A stretch of DNA of 64,000 nucleotides, taken from Leptasterias polaris. Its lineage: Eukaryota > Echinodermata > Asteroidea > Forcipulatida > Asteriidae. This document shows positions 50,701 to 58,756 of this stretch, one piece after another. A model generated the notes under the pieces. That model was not told where the DNA came from, searched no databases, and worked only from the letters and a program-made list of their open reading frames with translations. Made by a program: the position numbers and the translations under genes. Every line of letters begins with the position of its first letter. The stretch's first letter is position 1. The stretch lies in NCBI GenBank assembly GCA_037783415.1, contig JAZGTN010000014.1:248001-312000 (forward strand). The letters run 5' to 3'.

Positions 50701-53700
50701 GCGGAATAACTTTCATGTATCTGTCATAATAGGCGAATACATTCAATGAGCCATCTCTTCTCCTTACAATGATTTTAGGAAAGTTAAAGGGACTCATTGC
50801 CTTTCGGTTGGGCGCTTTGGTCTACAACAAGTGTTTGTTATGCAATGAATAATGTTGGAAAGATATACAAAACAAAACATGGTCCGTAGTTTTGTGTCAA
50901 AGATTTGGTTCTACAAAAAGGCGGACAGAGTTAGTTCACGCAGTAAAAGGAAACCACACAGTTTCAAGGGATATTTGTGTGAAACATTATATTCAACTTT
51001 TAAAACATCTCTCCAACCATTATTCATTTCATAAAAAGAATCGCATAATCTCGTATAATTCACGAACCGCACACAGCCTCGTCTGATCCGTCTCCGCAGT
51101 TGTCATAGAAGTTGCACCAGTCGTATCTGGACACACATAAGTGGTTGTCGCACTTGACGAACCCTTCCACGCACTCGAAGCTGTCTGATAAAAGGAAGGG
51201 ATGGAGGTACACAAGGTTAAGTGAAGAACTTGGGCTGACCGGATTTTTTTTTATTCACACACCTCTAACGAGAGGTCAGGATTCAGAAGGCGCATACCTG
51301 AAGAATAATATTTGTAAATGCTTTGCCTATATATTTTTTTAAAGACTTGTCAGATAAAAGTTTTTTGTTGTTGTTAATGAATCGATCAGTTTATTTGAAA
51401 TTTGCTGTGGCCATGGCGTAGGCACGACTCACCATTCAGTATTTCTCAATTTAACTCAATTTCATGTAAACATTGTAGTCTTCTCGAATCAAAATCATTT
51501 AAAATTATATATTTTTATGCGTTCAAACCTATCGTCTGTCGATATTTGCTGTATAATTATTTTGACATTAATCTACAAGTGAATTTGATAGTTGACATAG
51601 AAAAGTTAATGGAAAAGAAACAGTAAATATGAGTTTGTTCAGTATATGTGATGCGATCAAGCTAAATGAGTCGTTTGTCGAAAATATCAGTATGGAGAAA
51701 CAAGCCAAAACAGGTCAACATGGGTGAAATTTTCAAAAATGTCTTTTTTGTAAATTTAAATGCCAAAATATATCTTATTTTATATTAGCAACTTCCTTCC
51801 TGATAAATAACGTCAAAAAGGGTTAAAATTAGCATTGAAAGAAAATCTGCCAGTGTAATTTCAATAAACAACTCTACTTTAAACCCCCTTTTCTCAGTTT
51901 TATTCTCTCGCATCTCTTGGTGTTTCTACTTTCACAAGTTTTGAACCAAAGGTGGTATCAACATGGGGTTTTAACAATAATAAAGCATAGATTATGCTCT
52001 TATCAAATGAATAAAAAAATAAAAAATGACCTGGGTCGACAAACGACTCATTTTGCTTGATCGCATCACATATTGATGTAAAATGAAAAGATCATAAAAG
52101 TGCCTCAAAATCTTAAGTGTCAGCAATTACGTCAAATCAAGAGTAAAGTAAACATGTCCACCATTACCCCTTGCCCGTGTCACCTTTTACAACACGTAAC
52201 AAGTGCACACAGACTTTGCCAACCGTTTGAATATTTCGCGCACTGTTAAAGTGTAAGCCTTTACAACAACAAAAAGTATACTGTACGATACTGCCTTTAT
52301 TCAATGGCTTTATGTTAAGTTTTTTAAATTGGATGTCCATAGTTTATCACAGTGCCGGTGAAGAACGCCAGTGAGTCTGGAACCTGACATTCTCAGGGGG
52401 GCCCTCTATTGCAGCAAACCGGTTGAAAGTGGCCCCACGCTACCTCATGAGCAGTTCGCTCACCCCTCCCCCTGTAACGATATCCATATAGTTAATCGAC
52501 GCCTGTAGCAACGAGCAGTTGGGAAAAATTATACTGCATTCAAAAATGTTAATTAATGGGGCTGTGTCGTCATGATCAAAGCAGGCCTTCACCCAGTTAC
52601 TGTACATGCGCGGGCCCTCTCCATAGATTATGATGTCTCAGGGAGGGCGCTCGTTAGCTCAGGTTGAGAGTTCATAATTCCATGTGACAGGCATGATGTG
52701 ATCATGACGACACAGCCCCTTTAAGAAAGGGACATACCGCATAGGTCTTCATCGGAGCATTCCCCGTCACAGTCACATTGTCCGTTGCATCGTTTCTCTA
52801 ACGGTATACATGAATTCTGACACCGGAACTCTCCCGGATTTGGACATCCTGGAATCATTCACATACAAAAGTCATACAAATAAATACAGTATACAATAGG
52901 CTTGTTCGTTTCTTAGCAGCAAAATGAAATTTGAGGAGGAGGATTACGCTACTTTCGACATTCTTGGACAAAGGTACTTCCAAGTTCATTATCTGGTAGG
53001 TAGCGGTTGAAGCCAAGGCAGCAAAGCTCACACAACCAAAGGAAAACGGGCTCGCTCTTTTAGCCGGAACTATAGCATTTTCTCGGGTGCGATATTGATC
53101 AGTGAGTGCAACTTCACAATATCCCGAACCTGAACATCAAAGGTCACTGATCTAACTTTTATTCATAGGTAATTAACCGCAAGGGAATATGATTTGGTAA
53201 TTTTTTTAATAATTTAGGGTTGCACAAAGAACAATTGGCTAAAGCGGGACTTGAACTTAAGACCTCCGTATTAAAGTGCCGACACTCTACCATCTGGGCT
53301 ATATACCCCTAATTTTGGTGGTCTCCCTATTTTGTCAATATCTTCGTTCGGGGGTGCCAGTCAGAGGCCATTTAACCTATAACTGCCGGTATAGCCAGGA
53401 ATCACACCCAAGTTTACGATACAACCTGGGAAGCGGCAGCAGAGGAATCACCTCAAGGGGATGCGACTTTTTATTTCAAATATCAAGTAATAATCCACAA
53501 GGGAAACCTACGGGTATACGGTTTTATTCGGTACATATCATATGGATGCTGAAAAAAATGGGGTCCGACCTCAGTGACTCATCCTCATGCCAAACAATCG
53601 GATGAAACGTTAATAGAATGAGAAGAGACTCGTATGCGTGTAAATTAATGTTCGGATAAGAAGTGTTTGACGACTAAAAAAAGAAGGGACTCTAGCACCT

Positions 53701-54206
53701 CCCACTCCCTAGATAACGGTTGCAGTCACACCCGAAAGAATACGCAACTTTTGCATAGACCTAGACTTGTGTACCAGTCGTTAAATATCTGTCGCAGTGA
53801 TAGCGACACTACTGCTCTCACGACTACTGGTCTTCAGTAGTCGTGAGACAGTAGTCTCGCGCAGAGCAGCAGTCTCGCGAGATGGTTGCGAGAAAGCCGT
53901 TTTGCTATCACACTGCGACGGAGATTTTAACGACTGGTCCATGATCCACGAGTCTACATAGACCCTGTGCGACCATTGCTCTGTGGTGCTCCTAAAATGG
54001 CTCCATTCAAAGGTTTTAACTACGAAATAATTTCTTACCACATAGTTGCACTGTTTCATCCGCCATAGACTCGCAGTCGTAGGCCAAGTTGCAAGTGAGG
54101 CTTGGATGGATGCATATGCCGTGCTCACATTCGAAATCGTCTTCATTTTCGCAAGAAGTTGTCTCGTCTTTATAGCGTAGCCTCCCATCCGTGTGTACAG
54201 CACAGC
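23547..54206 (-). CDS. LDLa/LRR-containing G-protein-coupled receptor, GRL101/relaxin-receptor-like (23 exons found)
   Basis: Plasma-membrane receptor of the LGR type C-like class: relaxin receptors RXFP1/2 have one LDLa module, the snail GRL101 has twelve. Exons: 54206-54039, 52848-52738, 51184-51068, 50197-50075, 49714-49502, 48291-48166, 47627-47493, 46854-46744, 46428-46294, 40970-40839, 39706-39581 (LDLa); 39046-38926 (LRR N-cap); 37675-37598, 36520-36449, 34797-34726, 34264-34193, 33042-32971, 31740-31669, 30020-29949 (LRRs); 29060-28862 (hinge, TM1); 25841-25182 (TM2-6); 24699-24525 (TM7); 23794-23547 (tail, TGA). Every junction is GT-AG and phases agree throughout, giving about 1,136 residues without the N-terminus. 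Twelve LDLa modules, seven helices and NPMLY favour a GRL101 type over RXFP. The ligand is unknown. The signal-peptide exon is missing and presumably lies right of 54.2 kb. Confidence 0.92.
24053..24280. mobile_element. MITE in the receptor's last intron region
   Basis: Arms cgccatctttacgggcaaat and its match near 24,236-24,252, with outer atagatag against ctatctat. Located between the TM7 and tail exons. Confidence 0.7.
24525..24699 (-). CDS. Receptor TM7 exon
   Basis: 175 bases, phase 0 in, 1 out. [20 protein letters not shown] then [18 protein letters not shown]7 with NPMLY, followed by a basic helix 8. Confidence 0.93.
24887..25031. mobile_element. Short MITE, atgggagacttt termini
   Basis: atgggagactttg against aaaagtctcccat, with matching inner aggtaaat/atttacct. 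About 145 bp, between the TM6 and TM7 exons. Confidence 0.7.
25182..25841 (-). CDS. Receptor TM2-TM6 exon
   Basis: 660 bases without intron, phase 0-0. TM2 carries NLAIGD. The TM3-ECL2 cysteines are in GLCRF and [14 protein letters not shown] takes the place of the DRY motif. TM5 is [20 protein letters not shown] and TM6 has FVCWIPI. Codons are GC-rich compared with flanking introns. The basic third loop ([14 protein letters not shown]) would face G proteins. Confidence 0.95.
26425..26795. mobile_element. Nested MITE pair, tatagaccc family
   Basis: The outer element opens tatagaccctttgcatgacg and closes gggggtctata. An inner element at 26,529-26,753 (agacccttcccatgaaatat and its inverse) lies within it. 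Both are non-coding, in the intron between the TM1 and TM2 exons. Confidence 0.8.
28441..28819. mobile_element. MITE related to the 56.66 kb TTAA element
   Basis: aaaggcagggtatttgtcaa to caccctgcctttt, with internal ctcaattggtcatcgaagtt shared by the copies at 14.05 and 56.66 kb. Confidence 0.7.
28862..29060 (-). CDS. Receptor hinge and TM1 exon
   Basis: 199 bases, phase 2 in, 0 out. [20 protein letters not shown] and SSCEDLMAN form the cysteine hinge typical of relaxin receptors. TM1 is [19 protein letters not shown] with the conserved GN. The exon ends MNSKRDNR, joining [13 protein letters not shown] of the next. Confidence 0.92.
29949..30020 (-). CDS. Receptor LRR exon 7
   Basis: 72 bases, phase 2-2, [20 protein letters not shown]: last repeat before the hinge. 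Confidence 0.88.
30146..30486 (-). mobile_element. SINE, near-copy of 11,584-11,925
   Basis: agttcttatatagcgcattt tail, gactcgaacccacgcc B-box complement, ggccatgacacc head. Intronic in the receptor. Confidence 0.9.
30535..31450 (+). mobile_element. SINE body split by the agactgtgcaagtctcgcgc MITE, copy B
   Basis: SINE body 30,535-30,662 (gagaaggtttagtcccagtg, then tggctgctgaatgcgccgca) resumes after 31,359 with an accttgtaaaggtgctat end. The inserted MITE 30,663-31,359 is in inverted orientation to copy A. Confidence 0.75.
31669..31740 (-). CDS. Receptor LRR exon 6
   Basis: 72 bases, phase 2-2, [20 protein letters not shown]: canonical repeat. Confidence 0.87.
31795..32042. mobile_element. 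GACCCGG-rich repeat copy
   Basis: ctgggtctgaccctattctg opens it, gggttgattctgacaaataa closes it. A further fragment is at 32,400-32,485 after a SINE-tail-like stretch (32,078-32,200). Confidence 0.6.
32971..33042 (-). CDS. Receptor LRR exon 5
   Basis: 72 bases, phase 2-2, [20 protein letters not shown]: the ladder asparagine is replaced by glutamine. Confidence 0.86.
34193..34264 (-). CDS. Receptor LRR exon 4
   Basis: 72 bases, phase 2-2, [20 protein letters not shown]: one canonical repeat. Confidence 0.87.
34726..34797 (-). CDS. Receptor LRR exon 3
   Basis: 72 bases, phase 2-2, [18 protein letters not shown]: one repeat with the asparagine ladder kept. Confidence 0.85.
35580..36135. mobile_element. 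SINE (minus) split by a 440 bp MITE
   Basis: The SINE head is broken at 35,671/36,113. The insert has ends ggagtgcgttttggcgacc and ggtcgccaaaacacgctcc. The SINE resumes with agaccgctcggccacgac. Confidence 0.8.
36449..36520 (-). CDS. Receptor LRR exon 2
   Basis: 72 bases, phase 2-2, one 24-residue repeat beginning [18 protein letters not shown]. Confidence 0.87.
37400..37570 (-). mobile_element. SINE copy
   Basis: aggattcgagcccactccct and ctcggccatgacag mark the minus-strand tRNA-like head. It ends about 30 bp from an LRR exon. Confidence 0.75.
37598..37675 (-). CDS. Receptor LRR exon 1 (78 bases)
   Basis: Phase 2-2. It reads [20 protein letters not shown]: an LxxNxL-type repeat, two residues longer than the other repeats. 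Confidence 0.83.
37885..38190. mobile_element. GACCCGG-rich repeat containing a gggcccaattt MITE
   Basis: Repeat arms flank a complete copy 2 of the MITE (37,970-38,157), which is about 190 bp like copy 1. The repeat resumes with agtctgaccagggagttttt. Confidence 0.75.
38712..38880 (+). mobile_element. SINE head copy
   Basis: gttgtggccgagcggtctag, then gtgggttcgattcttggtcc (B box) and gacacttgtgtcc-like text. About 45 bp from the LRR cap exon. Confidence 0.75.
38926..39046 (-). CDS. Receptor LRR N-terminal cap exon
   Basis: 121 bases, phase 1 in and 2 out, switching from LDLa to LRR phasing. [20 protein letters not shown] is the CxxxxCxC..C cap that starts the LRR solenoid in relaxin-type receptors. 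Confidence 0.85.
39581..39706 (-). CDS. Receptor LDLa exon 11
   Basis: 126 bases, phase 1-1. [20 protein letters not shown] then [14 protein letters not shown]. Last LDLa module before the LRR cap. Confidence 0.88.
40839..40970 (-). CDS. Receptor LDLa exon 10
   Basis: 132 bases, phase 1-1. [17 protein letters not shown] then [18 protein letters not shown]. The acidic cluster is DVDDK rather than SDE. Confidence 0.83.
41166..45968. mobile_element. Foldback element hosting a 4.6 kb satellite
   Basis: Left arm (41,166-41,230: tcaagtgaggtttgcggtga, then atctctttcgagtagtggtg) is the inverse of the right arm (about 45,905-45,968: tactcaaaagagatttgtgt, then tggtgtcaccgcaaacttga). The right inner arm keeps gatcagagcatactaatcga and aaacgtcgagttg, so the satellite grew between the arms of a family member like 748-1,085. 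Confidence 0.88.
41293..45868. repeat. Satellite array of 29 bp and 23 bp units
   Basis: The core gcattctcttgaagacgatc plus aga makes 23 bp; most units add gcataa to give 29 bp. Variants: ctcttg/ctctgg/cttttg and cagag/catag. Roughly 165 units by length. Larger blocks are duplicated: rare variants recur at offsets of 1,460 bp (41,541 and 43,001), 1,234 bp (42,611 and 43,845) and 1,384 bp (44,201 and 45,585). No coding frame. Confidence 0.97.
46294..46428 (-). CDS. Receptor LDLa exon 9
   Basis: 135 bases, phase 1-1. [20 protein letters not shown] then QDLSDETNC, a longer loop than usual. The following intron (46,293-40,971) contains the 4.6 kb satellite. Confidence 0.85.
46535..46645 (-). mobile_element. 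SINE head copy
   Basis: acgagacaagtgtcaagccc to cgctcggccacgacaa, minus-strand head. Between LDLa exons 8 and 9. Confidence 0.7.
46744..46854 (-). CDS. Receptor LDLa exon 8
   Basis: 111 bases, phase 1-1. [19 protein letters not shown] then [11 protein letters not shown] is canonical, with an NHT glycosylation site. Confidence 0.92.
47358..47479. mobile_element. 122 bp near-palindromic element
   Basis: tgcaaaaattagttag, then ggcctga, against tcaggcc and ctaactaatttttgca, with an inner gaaggct/agccttc hairpin. Its right end lies 14 bp from an LDLa exon. Confidence 0.85.
47493..47627 (-). CDS. Receptor LDLa-like exon 7 (degenerate)
   Basis: 135 bases, phase 1-1, with good donor A|gtaagt. It has six cysteines ([22 protein letters not shown]) but no acidic SDE cluster before the last cysteine, so calcium binding is doubtful. 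Confidence 0.7.
48166..48291 (-). CDS. Receptor LDLa exon 6
   Basis: 126 bases, phase 1-1. [20 protein letters not shown] then EVGC. The spacing is normal but the usual SDE is replaced by GDE. Confidence 0.85.
48372..48915. mobile_element. Broken foldback copies of the 748/41,166 family
   Basis: caatctagtgggatttgcgg at 48,375 and again at 48,481 (caatctagtggggtttgcgg), with an inverted-arm remnant (atcgtcttcaaaattc) near 48,900. Not complete. Confidence 0.6.
49502..49714 (-). CDS. Receptor exon 5 carrying two LDLa modules
   Basis: 213 bases, phase 1-1, about twice the length of its neighbours. Module one ends [11 protein letters not shown]. Module two reads [16 protein letters not shown], ending [10 protein letters not shown]. 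The exon could come from loss of an intron between two single-module exons. Confidence 0.9.
50075..50197 (-). CDS. Receptor LDLa exon 4
   Basis: 123 bases, phase 1-1. [18 protein letters not shown] then [11 protein letters not shown] is a textbook LDLa module. Confidence 0.9.
50433..50609. mobile_element. MITE with CRE-containing termini
   Basis: atagaccttatgcattgacg, then tcacc, against tgacgtcatatgcataaggt then ctat, with internal gccgccatctta. Close kin of the 26.4 kb outer element; a one-sided remnant is at about 60,333. Confidence 0.88.
51068..51184 (-). CDS. Receptor LDLa exon 3
   Basis: 117 bases, phase 1-1. [16 protein letters not shown] then [11 protein letters not shown] is a canonical SDE calcium cluster. 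The donor gttcgt is weak but the phase fits both neighbours. Confidence 0.87.
51644..52073. mobile_element. MITE with 38-39 bp TIRs and TA target duplication
   Basis: tgtgatgcgatcaagc, then aaatgagtcgtttgtcga, is mirrored at the right end with one mismatch. TA flanks both ends, as for Tc1/mariner-type insertion. 430 bp, no coding capacity, between LDLa exons 2 and 3. Confidence 0.92.
52553..52724. mobile_element. TTAA MITE, ggggctgtgtcgtcatgatc termini
   Basis: ttaatggggctgtgtcgtca against gacgacacagccccttt, then aa: TTAA at both ends. A right-end fragment recurs at about 20,862-20,957. It ends 14 bp from LDLa exon 2. Confidence 0.85.
52738..52848 (-). CDS. Receptor LDLa exon 2
   Basis: 111 bases, phase 1-1. 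[16 protein letters not shown] is followed by [13 protein letters not shown]. The calcium-site acidic cluster is kept, with two extra cysteines in the loop. Confidence 0.85.
53210..53310 (-). mobile_element. Second SINE family, tRNA-like head
   Basis: The minus strand reads tagcccagatggtagagtg (A box) and agttcaagtcccgct (B box). Related pieces lie at about 3,690-3,790 and 34,500-34,700, each next to a ttgttcaaccc motif. Confidence 0.6.
54039..54206 (-). CDS. Receptor LDLa exon 1
   Basis: 168 bases, phase 1-1. It contains [17 protein letters not shown], then [13 protein letters not shown], one LDLa module with an altered acidic loop. The leading [18 protein letters not shown] probably belongs to a preceding module or cap, so at least one exon lies upstream. 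Confidence 0.8.
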
Positions 54207-54400
54207 CTGTTTAGTCATACAAAAAATCGATTCGCGAGATTTAATTTGGCGTTTCAAAAGAAAAAAAATGTTTTTGTCAAAGCAGCAACAAAAACACGCT
54301 GTACGATGATTATTGCATGTTTTCTCACAATGGATACTAAACCAGTGAAATTGCGTTCCTACAAAGTTTTCACACCAAATAGCTCACTTATAGGTCAACT

Positions 54401-55346
54401 TGTATTTACTACTGTAGGGATCCCAAGTGCGCCCTCATTGTTGATATTGTAAAAAGTTAACTTTGGGGTCGCGACCTGTAGATTCACTCTCTTTTTCCTT
54501 TTGTAGCTTTCAGCACGAGAGAGCACATTATTTTCTCTCCATTTTCTGGGGAGCATGGCTCTAGCCATGCTTCTAATACTAATAATTTGGGAGGGATAGT
54601 CTCTTAGAACTCTCTGTGAGTATCACTTATCTTAAATTGTATTTCGAAATGATAAATATTGTCATTTAGAAGGCCATTTCATTCGGCATATTGTAAACTT
54701 GAACATGTCCACGCATTCAAACCGAGGACTTGGAGAGGGTTTTAACAAAAGGGATCCGGGAAAAAGTCACACCGAGGACGTCCTCGATTCGATTTCGTGT
54801 ACAAAACCAATGGGGACGTCTAAAACAAAAACTATGTCCAAACAATGGGAGAACAAAGAGAAGTCCTCGGTTGACACCATAAACACGAGTGGTGTGGGTG
54901 TTCGCACGGATTGGCACTTGTGGGGTCCTGACAACAATGGAACAATGGACCCCACAAGGTCATTTCAATAGGAACAATTGGACCCCACAAGGGAATTCTT
55001 CAGAAAAGGGAATAATAGAACAATAGCAGTACCCCACAAACCGGATCTGTAAGGGTGTATGTGTGTATGTGTGTGTGTGTAGCCAGCCTCGTGTTGTGCT
55101 AACCTTTTTGACATTGCCTTTACTAGTCTTTAAATAAGTGACTGTGCTATACTGTAATGTGAATGTATGCTATTTTGTAGTCAATGTGCGGTGTTGCATT
55201 GAATTTGGATTAAATCAGTACAGGAGATTACTTTATATTTCACACGTCATCATGTAGAATTTGTTGCTTTTAAGTTTGATTGTATTCTCTTGGTGAATCC
55301 TCGTCCTTTTTAAATAGAGGACCGGCCTCCTTCCCGTGTCTCTACA
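54401..55346 (+). repeat. Left LTR, with insertion
   Basis: Matches the right LTR on both sides of the insert (ctttggggtcgcgacctgta before, aatgtgcggtgttgcattg after). The insert carries two ggaccccacaag motifs and a (tgtg)n junction. Confidence 0.8.
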
Positions 55347-55495
55347 AATGGCGTCGTAGACAGGATTGAGTGTTCGCCATTTGATAACATTTTCTGCATT
55401 TGTTCTGTTTACGCCGTGTCTCTGCAAATGGCGTCGTAGACAGGATTGAGTATTTGCCATTCGATAAAAAATTTCTGCATTGGATTTGCCTACGC
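55335..55495 (+). repeat. Two-copy tandem duplication at the primer-binding region
   Basis: cgtgtctctacaaatggcgt and gtagacaggattgagt recur about 80 bp downstream as cgtgtctctgcaaatggcgt and gtagacaggattgagt, so the LTR end and primer site are partly duplicated. Confidence 0.8.
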
Positions 55496-56257
55496 CTTTT
55501 CAACTTGGAGTAGAACTTTTTGATGACGTTTGTTCCCGTGGATTATAAACCCGGACTTTAGATCTTACTCCTGAGCTGAGTAGTGATGTAATCGTTTTCG
55601 CGTTTTATAGTCGCGATCAATGGATGTGATGATCACCAGTTAGCTGTTTGCCTTTCTTGCATCGACTGAGGACTTCATCAACGGATTTATATTTTGTATT
55701 TACATTTTATGTGTGTATACTGCAATTTGTATTGTAAAATTCTATCCAAGTAGAATTGTGTGTAATATTTGACCTTTTCATCCAAGCTAATTAATTTTGC
55801 AGATCTGTTTCACCTTTTAAAGGCAGTTGTGTCTCGTGGATCTGTTAAAGATTCATTATTTTTGTAGGTTGTAGGCCTGTGCTTTGGATAAAGTTGTTTT
55901 AAGTCAAATGGTTTTTATTGTTGCACACATATTATTGTAACTTTGTAAGTTTTTAGCTAACTGCTTTTTTCTCTTTGCACCTGTGTGAAGGGTGTGCAGT
56001 TTACGACTTCCTGTGTATTTCAATTATCTTGGCATATTACTGTGTGACTTCTAAGTCTTTCTAAGACTGTATGTCAGTTGTAAATGTTTGAGTAGCAATT
56101 GTACTTTTGGTCTACAGTGTGGTTAGACAATTTTGGACTTGTATTTTTATTGTCTGTTTGTGTGCAGACTGTTTTGTAGGTCAATGATTTAGGCCTCATA
56201 TTGTATTTTGACAAGTCATATATTTGAGTGTACATTGCTAATTGTAATATTCCAACC

Positions 56258-57235
56258 ATGTCTTTGCCAGATTCTATTTTGAAGTCCAATAGTGTGTTAG
56301 CTAGAACTTTAGTCAGTGCCGTCACAGCTTTTGCTTGTGAAACCGATGAAGATGCATGTCCTAATAATACAAATGTGGTCGATAGCATCAAAGCTGCATT
56401 GGATGCTAGATTGTTTACTATTTTCAAGTGTTTTGAAAATTTGAATGCAGACAGTATCGGTATTAAATTGCAGTCACCTGACCCTATTACCTTTTCTCAT
56501 TCAATTGAGGTGGTAGATACTATTTTTGAAGAGGCTGAGCCACTAGTTTTGGAACAAGTTTCAGTTGGAACTGCTGTTTCTTATAATGTAGAGGTGGCAG
56601 GAGGTGTTTTTGTTTCTCCTTCTGTGAGTGTTTTTTGTGATAGCCACCATGCAGTTAAAGGCACTGTACACGTTTGGTAATTACTCAAAATATATATTAG
56701 CATAAAAACTTAATTGGTAACGAGCAACGGAGAGCTGTTGATAGTATAAAACATTGTGAGAAACGACTCCCTCTGAAGTAACGTAGTTTTTGAGAAAGAG
56801 GTAATTTCTCACTAAAATAATAAAAGACTTCTGGCCAGAAGCCTTTTATTCATATCTGAAAGCACACTAATTTGTACAACAAGGGTGTTTTTTCTTTCAT
56901 CATTTTCTTGCAACTTCAATGACCAATTGAGCCCAAATTTTCACAGGCTTGTTATTTTATGCATATGTTGGGATACACCAAGTGAGAATACTGGTCTTTG
57001 ACAATTACCAAACGTGTTCAGTGCCTTTAAAGAGGGCCTCAGTATTTTTAATGGCCACTCATTTGGTTTGCCAAATGGCAAAGCCAAGGAAAAAGTAGGG
57101 AAGTCTCCCTTGTATTTAGGGATTGTAGTTTATTTTCATTTGTGTGAACCTGTCTTGGCAAAAGCGGTGACCATCGGTAGACCCACTGTATATTTTATCT
57201 GGGTCTGTGGCCAAATGCCATTACTTAAATTTTAA
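56258..57235 (+). pseudogene. Element-encoded protein frame, unrecognised, broken by a MITE
   Basis: From ATG 56258 (context accATGt) an acidic frame of about 132 codons runs to the left end of the MITE at 56,655, then hits a stop inside it. After the MITE, the frame from about 57,030 to TAA 57235 lies in the same phase once insert and duplicated TTAA are ignored. No zinc knuckle or catalytic motif is visible. By position it could be a gag remnant or an element-specific protein, but I recognise no family. Confidence 0.5.
56655..57029. mobile_element. TTAA MITE (375 bp) inside the LTR element
   Basis: ttaaaggcactgtacacgtt and accaaacgtgttcagtgcct, then ttaa. TTAA at both ends with matching inverted termini points to piggyBac-type insertion. 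Relatives at 14.05, 28.44 and 40.37 kb. Confidence 0.92.
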
Positions 57236-58756
57236 ATGTATTGACAGAGGAATCCTGCATACATGTAGTGCCAGCTCAAGCTGCCTCTGATCAACCAGTA
57301 TTTTTTGTATATAACATGGTGTCGCTCTTCATAGAGGCGGGATGTTTTCCACACCATCATTATGTACTCCTTTTCATTGTATAAATTTCAAGTTTCCTTT
57401 TTGTATTTTTCCATTTTTGGGATACTTTGAAACTTGGTTTCTTTCATAATTTATGGAGGAGATTTACCTGTTGTATTTTATTATACAGCTGTTGTTATTA
57501 CATGCCATTGAAAATTTGGTATAATGTATGCCTGTATGTGTATTGACTTTTGGATCTATATAATTTCATGATTGTGCAGATGCTTTTATTCAGGTTTATA
57601 CCCTGATTTGTCAAAGTTTGGTTCATGGAGATGGTTGTCATGTATGTATATTATCTTTCACAATCTTTGTGATATGGGAATTTTATGATGTCTAATTGCA
57701 TTTCTCAATTTGTTCCCTAAGAACGTGTCGTGACGGGATTATGGGTTCCTAATTTTTAGTGTAATTGCTAAGTGAAATATTTTTGTCAGCAGTTTTATAG
57801 TTTGGTGTAATCCAACTGTTTATGCTCACCAATTTATGGGATATTTTTATAGGCCTATAACCTTTTGTAGTGAGATCTTTTTGTCTGACATTTTCACCAT
57901 GTTCACTGCCATTTATAGGACCACTTTTCAAGAAATGCTTTTGTTATATTAAATTATTCTCATATTGTTGTTGTCACCCGAAGTACTAATAGTGATGGGT
58001 CTTTGCTCCCTCACGTGTAGATGCTATTATAGTTGGTAGAATTGAAATAATTTTGTCACCTAGCCTGATATGGTTTAGTGTGAATTTTGGAGTTGGTTGT
58101 GTTGTCCAACTCTGTTTTGTTCTCACAGTGTGGGTGAGACTATTTATAATCTACCCTGCTTTTCTACCTTGTGGATGCATACATTTTAGTGATTCATAAT
58201 ACATTTGCCTTTTTGCTTTCCAAGCAAATGCAATTAAAGTTACAGCAAGTTATATTATATTCTCCATTGTAATCTTTTTGAGCCTTGAATGGAACCAAAC
58301 TGTTTTGCCTGCCTGTTCAGATCCAATTGTTCATTTTGATGTATATTGTAGTAGAAGAAAAATAACACGTGATTGTAATGAGATCTAGAATATTAATGTG
58401 ATTTGGATTTCGGGACAGGGTCTTGCAATTTTTTAGAGTGATTTTACACCAAGTGATGTGTAAATTATCTAGAGTTTTGACATGATTTTAAAATAACAGT
58501 TTTGTTGTACAGTGTATGGTTTGTTCCATCATAGAGACAAGCGATTTCTGCTATGTGAGTGTAACAACTTTGTTATTTGGAGATTGGGTCAAAGATTGAA
58601 CTGATGCTGTGTGTTTACATGTGAAATTGTCCAGACAGGTTTTGTATTGGGATGTAGATCTTACATGTTTGAGCAGACTTGGTATAGGTTTTTCTCATGG
58701 GCATTGTTTTATCCGTGCATGTGTGTCAGTTGGTATTTAGAAAACCTCGGGCAACT

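Noticed and set aside
53781..54257. 158-codon minus-strand open frame
   Set aside because: It overlaps LDLa exon 1 but in the wrong frame. The cysteine-spaced frame with consistent splice phase is the real one.
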